Part shown: one piece after another, positions 58,477 through 64,000 of the stretch | Numbering within the stretch: position 1 is the first letter of the stretch | Layout of the letters: every line of letters begins with the position of its first letter | Assembly: GCF_030315685.1 (NCBI RefSeq) | Contig: NZ_JASXSI010000004.1 | Span: 1 to 64,000 of the forward strand | Source of the DNA: Gordonia sp. ABSL11-1 | GTDB lineage: Bacteria; Actinomycetota; Actinomycetes; Mycobacteriales; Mycobacteriaceae | Direction: 5' to 3' | DNA: 64,000 bases | The notes under the pieces: model-generated | Told to the model about the DNA's origin: nothing | The model's database searches: none | The model's input: only the letters and a program-made list of their open reading frames with translations | Translations under genes and position numbers: made by a program

Positions 58477-58580
58477 CCCAGGTGTCACCACGGCGCGACG
58501 CCGTGTCGACAGTCGCCTCGACTTCGCGCTGACGTGCCATCTGGGTCAACGATTCTCGACGACGACAGGCGCGAAGGAGA

Positions 58581-59663
58581 TCATTCGCAGGCGACGCCGT
58601 CACCGTCGCGGTCGAGGGCGCTGCGGTAGCCGGGTTGGCCCCGATACAGCGGGGCCGCTCCGGCAGCTCTCGCCGCCGAGCAGTTCTTGTAGTAGGCGCT
58701 GACCCTGTCGTCTTGCGGTGGTGCGACATACATCGGGGTCTGCGTCGCCGGGGGGCGGGTCGCGGTCGGCGCAGGAGTCGTCGGCACGGGTGTGGCTGTC
58801 CGCGTGGCGGTTTCCGACGGTTCCGACGTCTCCACCGGCGTCGCCCCGCATCCGGTGAGGATGTGCGTCATCGCGTCCTTCTCCGCCCGCGTCACCCAGA
58901 GGCGGTACACCGCTTTGACGTCGACCTGGCGGGACACGTACACGCACCGATACGACTTGTTCGAGGGCAACCAGGTGGCCGCGTCGCCGTCACCCTTCTG
59001 CTGGTTCGCGCTGCCGTCGGTGGCCTGCAGGTTGCGCGGATCGTTCGCGAGGTTGCGGCGTTCCATCGCGCTGAGCTGCTGCGCACCCTTCTGCCAGGCA
59101 TCCGACAGCGCGACGACGTGATCGATCTGCACCGCCGACGACGTCGACGCCCCGCGCTGAAACGCGATCGTGGAGTTCGTGTACGGGTCGTTCAGGGTGC
59201 CGGTCTGCACCGCGCAACCGTGGGAGCCCGGCTTCATCGTGAGCGACGTGAGGTCGCGGCGCAGGATGTCATTGCGGGTGTCGCAGCCGTTGTGCCCGTC
59301 GGCGACGGTGACGTCGTCGGTCCAGGCCTGACCGAATTGCTCACGCGAGTAGCCGGTCTTGGGGGCGCGGCCCTTCACGGCCAGCGTCTGGAGCTTCGCG
59401 AGCGAGCTGTCGGCAGCGGTCGCCGACATGGTGCTCGGACCTCGGGACACCTGCTGCATCGTCGGCGCAGGCATCGGACTCGCCGACGTGGAGGTGGCGA
59501 GCGTGGTCGATGGGGTCGTCGTCGAGGTGGTAGCAGAGGTCACGGACCGAGGTTCTTCACCGGAGACCGCTCCGACGGCGACGAGGCCTGCGACGACGGC
59601 GACACCCACACCCACCGCCGTCCAACTGCCCCGAGAGATCTTCGTTACCGACCGCGCACGCAC
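58581..59663 (-). CDS. Secreted HNH (DUF1524-like) nuclease with Excalibur domain
   Basis: A 360-aa exported protein. The N-terminal signal anchor (WTAVGVGVAVVAGLVAVGAV) is followed by a Ser/Thr/Pro linker and then an HNH-type nuclease core with VQIDHVVALSDAWQKGAQQL, RNLANDPRNLQATDGSANQQ and KGDGDAATWLP. DH and N-x-x-K are the expected metal-site residues. A second Thr/Pro linker leads to the calcium-binding Excalibur domain (YYKNCSAARAAGAAPLYRGQ then LDRDGDGVACE). It is probably a surface-exposed or secreted nuclease whose Excalibur domain binds Ca2+ or the wall. The paired cysteines (GCDTRND, HGCAVQ) may be disulfides. Confidence 0.87.
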   Translation of the reverse strand: MRARSVTKISRGSWTAVGVGVAVVAGLVAVGAVSGEEPRSVTSATTSTTTPSTTLATSTSASPMPAPTMQQVSRGPSTMSATAADSSLAKLQTLAVKGRAPKTGYSREQFGQAWTDDVTVADGHNGCDTRNDILRRDLTSLTMKPGSHGCAVQTGTLNDPYTNSTIAFQRGASTSSAVQIDHVVALSDAWQKGAQQLSAMERRNLANDPRNLQATDGSANQQKGDGDAATWLPSNKSYRCVYVSRQVDVKAVYRLWVTRAEKDAMTHILTGCGATPVETSEPSETATRTATPVPTTPAPTATRPPATQTPMYVAPPQDDRVSAYYKNCSAARAAGAAPLYRGQPGYRSALDRDGDGVACE

Positions 59664-59969
59664 TTCGTCATCCTTTGCTTCATCAACACTTCATGCTCCT
59701 CGGACAATCGTCCGACATTGCCTCGATGTTACGTGGCACGCCTCGGGGTCATCGTCGACCATCAACAAATGCTCGAACACAACAATTGTTGAGAAATGAA
59801 GGTCTCTTCAGTTCAGTTGTGAAGGAATACCATACCTACAGTGCAGCAACAGATTTCATCCAGGATTGCCGGTTGTGTCGACGTCGGAACAATCGCCTCA
59901 GGATTGCCGTGATGGAGGTTCAGGAATGTCGATTAGAGAAATGCACTCGAAGGCGCAACAATATTGACC
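59664..59969. other. Divergent intergenic region with a 12-bp palindrome
   Basis: 306 bases, lower in GC than its surroundings. It contains the perfect palindrome CAACAATTGTTG at 59780-59791, followed by GAGAAATGAAGGTC, a block also found upstream of the secreted-protein gene at 55494. It is likely a promoter/operator region for the HNH-Excalibur and GH26-like genes. Confidence 0.5.
59780..59791. promoter_or_regulatory. Candidate operator palindrome
   Basis: CAACAATTGTTG is a perfect 12-bp palindrome in the divergent promoter region before the GH26-like lipoprotein gene. No regulator gene is adjacent. Confidence 0.4.
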
Positions 59970-60971
59970 ATGAATGCGAGGCCATCACATCCGCCACGTG
60001 ATCTGACCCGTCGCGATCTCCTCCGCATCACCGCGGTCGGCTTGGCCGGACTCACAGTGGCAGCGTGTTCCTCCGCGGCCACGAGCGATGCGATGCGGGC
60101 CCGGGCCTGGGGCGCCTATATCCCCACCGTGCTGCCGTCGGACGGGTCTGCAGACTCACCCATCGAACAGCTCGCGGCCCTCGCTGAGGTCCACCCGCGG
60201 TACCTCCATCGGTATGCCGCGATCGGCGAACCCGCCCCGATCCCCGAATTCGACGCCATCGTGACCGCTGGGTCGACTCCTCTTCTGACCGTGGAGCCAT
60301 GGCTGGCCGGCCAGGGCCCGAACCAGCCCGAGTACGCGTTGCAGCGCATCGCCGCAGGCGACTTCGACCGCGAATTGCGCCGCTGGGGTGCGGAACTCAC
60401 GGCCTGGGGCAGGCCTGTGCTGTTCCGGTTCGCCCCGAAGATGAACACCGCGGCGTACCCATGGTCGCTCGGCGTCAACGGCAACACCGCCCGCGACTAC
60501 CGCGGGGCGTGGTCGCGGATGCGGACCGTCGTCGGCACCGAGGGCACCGGCAACATCCGGTTCGTCTGGGCGCCTGCGGTGCTGACCACAGAGACGAAGC
60601 CCTTCGCCGAGGCTTATCCCGACGCCAACGAGGTCAACTACGTCGCGCTCGATGGCTACAACTGGGGTGACGCCGACGGCCACCGCTGGACGCCGGCGGC
60701 GGACCTGTTCGGCACGAGTCTGGCCGTGTTACGTGAACTCGACGGCGATCACCCGATGCTGATCACCGAGGTCGCCTGCGCGACCGCGCCACAACTCGGC
60801 CTGAAGGCCAACTGGATTCGCGACTTCTTCACCCTGATCGACAACGAGCCCCGGCTCGAGGCGTTCCTCTGGTATCAGGCCGACACGCAACGAGATTGGC
60901 GCTTCAACTCGACGTCGGCCAGCATCGACGCCTTCCGCTCCTCGTTGGCGGCGATGAGTTCGCAGAAGTAG
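59970..60971 (+). CDS. GH26-like Tat lipoprotein lacking the usual acid/base glutamate
   Basis: A 333-aa exported protein. A Tat motif (LTRRDLLRI) precedes the hydrophobic stretch VGLAGLTVAACSS with lipobox Cys33. The body looks like a beta-mannanase-type glycoside hydrolase of family 26: WGAYIPTVLPSDGSADSPIE, TPLLTVEPWLAGQGPNQPEY and NYVALDGYNWGDADGHRWTP. ITEVACA supplies Glu267 as nucleophile. At the acid/base site, where the family has HEMN, this protein has FRFAPKMN (Lys157). It may be inactive, use another residue, or bind sugar only. A truncated paralogue is at 51701. The ATG at 59970 was preferred to the TTG at 59964. Confidence 0.8.
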   Translation: MNARPSHPPRDLTRRDLLRITAVGLAGLTVAACSSAATSDAMRARAWGAYIPTVLPSDGSADSPIEQLAALAEVHPRYLHRYAAIGEPAPIPEFDAIVTAGSTPLLTVEPWLAGQGPNQPEYALQRIAAGDFDRELRRWGAELTAWGRPVLFRFAPKMNTAAYPWSLGVNGNTARDYRGAWSRMRTVVGTEGTGNIRFVWAPAVLTTETKPFAEAYPDANEVNYVALDGYNWGDADGHRWTPAADLFGTSLAVLRELDGDHPMLITEVACATAPQLGLKANWIRDFFTLIDNEPRLEAFLWYQADTQRDWRFNSTSASIDAFRSSLAAMSSQK

Positions 60972-60989
60972 GGCCGGTGGCGTTCGGGT

Positions 60990-61034
60990 AGATGACGGCG
61001 AACGTAACGGTGGGCGTTACGTTCGCCGTCATCT
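60990..61034. terminator. Strong terminator hairpin after the GH26-like gene
   Basis: AGATGACGGCGAACGTAACG pairs perfectly over 20 bp with the sequence at 61015-61034; the loop is GTGGG. It lies 19 bases after the stop. The same hairpin, slightly diverged, follows the truncated paralogue at 51893-51937. Confidence 0.9.
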
Positions 61035-61160
61035 GCCATCTGTCGGCGTCGCCGATGAGGTCCGACGATCCGGTGGCCGACCCACTGGAGGAACCGCTCG
61101 ACTTGTCCGCGGACCCGGTGGACGTGTCGTCGGCGCCATGCGTGTACGAGCGTTCTTCAT
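61029..61160 (-). CDS. Possible small protein or gene remnant with a strong ribosome binding site
   Basis: ATG 61160 is preceded by an excellent GGGGAGG five bases upstream and reads MKNARTRMAPTTRPPGPRTS, 43 residues in all, ending inside the terminator hairpin. After the first nine residues the composition is poor, while the other frame reads DDTSTGSADKSSGSSSGSAT. That would suit the mature part of a Ser/Gly-rich secreted protein whose signal peptide was deleted with a frame change. It could be a remnant of a small lipoprotein. The rest of 60972-61380 shows no gene. Confidence 0.3.
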   Translation of the reverse strand: MKNARTRMAPTTRPPGPRTSRAVPPVGRPPDRRTSSATPTDGR

Positions 61161-61380
61161 GTCAACCTCCCCGAAAGATTGTGCGTACGAACGATGTATT
61201 GAGCAGTCTGAGTCCAGACGCCTCGGAAGTTGCCGGCCACCGACCGGTTCGACCACCTGAAGATCGTTTCGGATCTCCTGCGGCGGGTCACCCATGTTGC
61301 GGCCGTCGAGCCGACCTGGAGTGGATGGCGGGGTGCGGCTTCCTGTGAGTCCCCTCAGCAATCGCCCGGATACTGGACGG

Positions 61381-61683
61381 ATGCGATCCGTCGACCCGTT
61401 CCATGCGCTGGTACTCATGGCGTTGCTCTTCACCTGTGGTGCGTGGTGCCTCGCGCGGCCGGGACGGTGGTCGGCGGTCGTGCTCGTCGTGGTGTCCGGG
61501 GTGTGGATCGTGTGGAACGGACCGCTCGAGGGCCGGACGCTTCTCGTGCTCAGCGAGCGGCACGGGATCACCGAGTCGGATCTGCTGGCGGTCGCAGGGT
61601 TCGCCATCGCGGCGTTCGCGCTCTGGCGGACCCAGACGGCCGGCGGTCGACGGTGGTCGCGGCGCCGTCGTCGGCGTGACTGA
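61381..61683 (+). CDS. Small membrane protein, 100 aa
   Basis: From ATG 61381 the protein has two hydrophobic helices (HALVLMALLFTCGAWCLARP and WSAVVLVVVSGVWIVWNGPL), a short loop and a third segment (DLLAVAGFAIAAFALWRT) before an Arg-rich C-terminus (RRWSRRRRRRD). It lies 21 bases upstream of menA on the same strand and may be co-transcribed. Proteins of this size and topology occur next to menA in Mycobacteriales but have no known function. The basic tail should lie on the cytoplasmic side. Confidence 0.75.
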   Translation: MRSVDPFHALVLMALLFTCGAWCLARPGRWSAVVLVVVSGVWIVWNGPLEGRTLLVLSERHGITESDLLAVAGFAIAAFALWRTQTAGGRRWSRRRRRRD

Positions 61684-61704
61684 GCCACGTGGAAAGATCG
61701 ACCC

Positions 61705-62571
61705 GTGGCAACCCCGAAGGAGTGGATCCAAGGCGCGCGTCCGCGCACGCTGCCCAATGCGATCGCTCCGGTGATCGTCGGTGTCGGCGCCGTGCGTGAA
61801 CTGGGCGGCGTCGTCTGGTGGAAGGCGGTCCTCGCCCTGGTGGTGGCGGTGGCGTTCATCATCGGCGTCAACTTCGCCAACGACTACTCCGACGGCGTGC
61901 GCGGCACCGACGACGACCGCGTCGGCCCGATGCGCCTCGTCGGTTCCGGCGCCGCGTCACCGTCGGCGGTCAAACGTGCCGCATTCGCGTGCTTCGCGCT
62001 CGGTGCCGTGTGCGGACTGGCCCTCGCGATCACGACGGCGTGGTGGCTGGTCGTCGTCGGCGCCATCTGTATCGCCGGCGCCTGGTTCTACACCGGCGGC
62101 GACAAGCCGTACGGCTACATCGGGCTCGGCGAGATCGCCGTGTTCGTCTTCTTCGGACTGGTCGCCGTGCTCGGCACGCAGTACGTCGTGGGCGGTTCGG
62201 TCGACGGGACCGGTCTGCTGTGCGCGGTCGCGGTCGGCAGCATCTCGTCTGCGGTGCTCGTCGTCAACAACCTGCGAGACATCCCGAGCGACATCGAATC
62301 GGGGAAAATCACTCTCGCGGTCCGGCTCGGCGACAGACGAACTCGCATCCTCTTCGCCGCCCTGCTCGTCGTCCCACTGATCGTGAGCGTCGCTCTCGTT
62401 CCGGTGACGCCGTGGGCGTTGCTGGGTCTGCTGGCCGCTCCCCTGGTGTGGGTGGCGCTGAAGCCGGTTCGCGGCGGCGCGCTCGGACCCGGCCTCATCC
62501 CGTCACTCGGCGCAACCGGTCAGGCGATGCTGGCATGGGCGGTGCTGACCGCGGTAGCTCTGTTCCTCTGA
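61705..62571 (+). CDS. menA: 1,4-dihydroxy-2-naphthoate polyprenyltransferase MenA
   Basis: A 288-aa UbiA-superfamily membrane enzyme. The first aspartate-rich motif is [20 protein letters not shown] (N-D-x-x-D type) and the second is [20 protein letters not shown], the standard MenA pair that binds Mg-polyprenyl diphosphate. About eight helices follow. MenA joins a polyprenyl chain to 1,4-dihydroxy-2-naphthoate to make demethylmenaquinone, so it belongs to menaquinone biosynthesis. The GTG start at 61705 is the first codon of the conserved [19 protein letters not shown] opening. It is a core gene, which supports this being chromosomal DNA. Confidence 0.95.
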   Translation: MATPKEWIQGARPRTLPNAIAPVIVGVGAVRELGGVVWWKAVLALVVAVAFIIGVNFANDYSDGVRGTDDDRVGPMRLVGSGAASPSAVKRAAFACFALGAVCGLALAITTAWWLVVVGAICIAGAWFYTGGDKPYGYIGLGEIAVFVFFGLVAVLGTQYVVGGSVDGTGLLCAVAVGSISSAVLVVNNLRDIPSDIESGKITLAVRLGDRRTRILFAALLVVPLIVSVALVPVTPWALLGLLAAPLVWVALKPVRGGALGPGLIPSLGATGQAMLAWAVLTAVALFL

Positions 62572-62635
62572 CATCGTGTGTGATCTGCGGTACTCCGGAA
62601 CGCGTCGTCGGCGGGCGACATGCACAATTTGATTC

Positions 62636-63220
62636 ATGATGGTGCGGCGGCGGTCTCGACTCCGCTCGGCCGCCGTGATCGTCCTCGTCGCACTGGCACT
62701 CGTCGCCGTCATCGGGGCGGTTGGCTACCAACTCTTCAATCGTGAACATCAGGATGCGCTGCGTCCGGCCGACGCGATCGTCGTGCTCGGCGGTGAACAC
62801 GACGGCCGCGAGGACTACGGTCTGCGCCTGGCCGACGAGGGCTACGCGGACACCGTCCTGATCTCGGACCCTTACCGGCCGTACAACCCGTGGGACAAGA
62901 AACTGATGGATCGCGTCTGCGACGCGGGCACACGGACCGTCGAGGTGATCTGTTTTGTACCCGATCCGTCGACGACGCAGGGTGAGGCGATGTTCGTGCA
63001 GCGGATGGCGAAACAGCGCGGGTGGCATTCGGTCATCGTGATCAGTTGGCGTTACCACATGGTCCGGGCCCGCTACATCTTCGGACAGTGCTTCGACGGC
63101 GAGGTCGTGATGCGCAGCGTCCCCCGCGACTACTCCCGTCCGCTGCGGCAGTGGGCCTACCAGTACGCGTATCAGTACGGCGGGCTGGCGAAGGCCGCGG
63201 TGATCGGGTGTGCCAGGTGA
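62636..63220 (+). CDS. DUF218 (SanA/YdcF-like) membrane-anchored protein
   Basis: A 194-aa protein with one N-terminal helix (SAAVIVLVALALVAVIGAVG) and a DUF218 domain. The domain has DAIVVLGGEHDGREDYGLRL, VPDPSTTQGEAMFVQRMAKQ and VIVISWRYHMVRARYIFGQC. In SanA/YdcF relatives these segments form a Rossmann-like pocket; SanA affects envelope permeability. It is probably anchored with the domain outside the membrane. The gene is 64 bases after menA on the same strand. The precise role is unknown. Confidence 0.87.
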   Translation: MMVRRRSRLRSAAVIVLVALALVAVIGAVGYQLFNREHQDALRPADAIVVLGGEHDGREDYGLRLADEGYADTVLISDPYRPYNPWDKKLMDRVCDAGTRTVEVICFVPDPSTTQGEAMFVQRMAKQRGWHSVIVISWRYHMVRARYIFGQCFDGEVVMRSVPRDYSRPLRQWAYQYAYQYGGLAKAAVIGCAR

Positions 63221-63385
63221 GATCCGGCGCGGTCGTTGCGGGCGCCGGCTCCGGTCCGGAATCTCCAATCTGCCGCTGACCTGCAGCGTCGTCGGACCTT
63301 CACGATGAGGACATCGGCGCGTGCGTGTGGCGGCCCTAGACTCTGACCGTCTCCCGACCGGGAGTTCGGACGAAAGGAATCGCCG

Positions 63386-64000
63386 GTGACCATCGCAGTG
63401 CGTCGGGGCACGCCAGGGTCAGTGCGGGATCGCGTCTCTCGCAGGGTCTTCGCAAAGGTGTCGGTCGCGCTCATCGCGATCGCCGCGGTCGTCGGACTCA
63501 CCCAGTCGAGTCCGCTGTCGCAGTCGGCGTACGCCGCACCGTCGGGTCCGATCGCTGCGTTCGGCAAGGTCACCGCCACCACGATCAAGGCGAAGGGGGC
63601 GGTCGTCTCCGTGAGCGCCGGCACCTTCGTGCTCGACCAGACCACCGGCGCAGTTCGACTGGTGGACGCCGCGGGTGAGGTCGCGGCGGAGTTCGTGCCG
63701 AAAGTCGTCGTCGACGGCGTGGTCCAGCCGTTGTCGGCGACCATCACCAAAGCCGGAAAGTCCGTCTCGTTTCTGTCCGACAACGCGATCCGAATCGGCG
63801 CGAACATCGCAGCGTTCACCGCGAATCAGGTCGGTAATGCAGCGCAGCGGTGCGTGTCGTCGGGGTTGATGCCCGCTCTCACCGCAGCAGTGGTGGGCGC
63901 GATCACCGCGGGTGTCGCCGGGTTCTTCGCAGGCGGATTCGGCGCGGTACCGGGTGCGGTCGGCGGGGCTGTGCTGACCGGGTTCTCCGGCTTCGGCGCC
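63386..64000 (+). CDS. Secreted protein with C-terminal Gly-rich hydrophobic segment (truncated by window edge)
   Basis: From GTG 63386, with AAAGGA upstream, the frame is open to the last base (205 codons) with no stop in the window. The signal peptide (VSVALIAIAAVVGLTQSSPL, cleavage about AYAAP) is followed by a beta-rich part (KVTATTIKAKGAVVSVSAGT, VRLVDAAGEVAAEFVPKVVV and VSFLSDNAIRIGANIAAF). A glycine-zipper-like hydrophobic end follows (VVGAITAGVAGFFAGGFGAV then PGAVGGAV). The pattern occurs in secreted hypothetical proteins of Gordonia and Rhodococcus. The C-terminus lies outside the window. Confidence 0.75.
   Translation, partial: MTIAVRRGTPGSVRDRVSRRVFAKVSVALIAIAAVVGLTQSSPLSQSAYAAPSGPIAAFGKVTATTIKAKGAVVSVSAGTFVLDQTTGAVRLVDAAGEVAAEFVPKVVVDGVVQPLSATITKAGKSVSFLSDNAIRIGANIAAFTANQVGNAAQRCVSSGLMPALTAAVVGAITAGVAGFFAGGFGAVPGAVGGAVLTGFSGFGA

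Overview
The window is high-GC DNA with a coding style typical of a mycolic-acid actinobacterium (order Mycobacteriales, Gordonia- or Williamsia-like). The evidence is an LGFP-repeat wall protein, a DUF222/13E12-type HNH protein, an Eis-like acetyltransferase, DUF3618 and holin-like membrane proteins, MenA, frequent GTG starts and many ATGA/TGATG gene overlaps. No rRNA, tRNA, CRISPR array or intact insertion sequence was seen, and the genus is an inference from gene content only.

Layout. 1-1000: a 53-aa secreted peptide and a VapBC-type toxin-antitoxin pair. 1.0-18.1 kb: a first flavin-monooxygenase region. A minus-strand arm (DszC/acyl-CoA-dehydrogenase-type enzyme, SsuD-like enzyme, broken MFS transporter) diverges from a plus-strand run: long NtaA/SnaA-type monooxygenase, short luciferase-like protein, DszC-type enzyme, two aldo/keto reductases, two more luciferase-like enzymes. 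A convergent dipeptide/nickel-type ABC importer follows. 18.1-32.9 kb: accessory DNA with HNH protein, small secreted proteins, many broken genes (TetR, ZapE-like ATPase, cyclase, dicarboxylate symporter), DoxX, DUF2235 hydrolase and an amino-acid permease. 32.9-43.3 kb: a second monooxygenase module (DszC-type enzyme, short luciferase-like protein, long NtaA-type monooxygenase), an Eis-like acetyltransferase and a second complete ABC importer. 43.3-49.9 kb: a decayed SDR copy, Hsp20 behind a CIRCE operator, small membrane proteins, an SDR/TetR divergent pair, a phospholipase D-like protein and another SDR. 50-64 kb: secreted and cell-envelope proteins, DHA2 exporter, glutaminase, LysR/FUSC divergent pair, secreted HNH-Excalibur protein, a GH26-like Tat lipoprotein, MenA, a DUF218 protein and a truncated secreted protein at the edge.

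How the genes fit together. The strongest theme is a module present twice about 25 kb apart: long NtaA-type monooxygenase + short luciferase-like paralogue + DszC-like oxygenase, each near its own five-domain ABC importer. By family this suggests uptake and oxidative cleavage of an organosulfur or similar heteroatom compound, probably two related substrates. The short paralogues have lost the residues that line the FMN site in the long ones, so they may be partner subunits rather than enzymes. A second theme is decay: at least eight genes are interrupted or reduced to relics, and three relics (vapB, SDR and the GH26-like lipoprotein) have an intact relative inside the same window.
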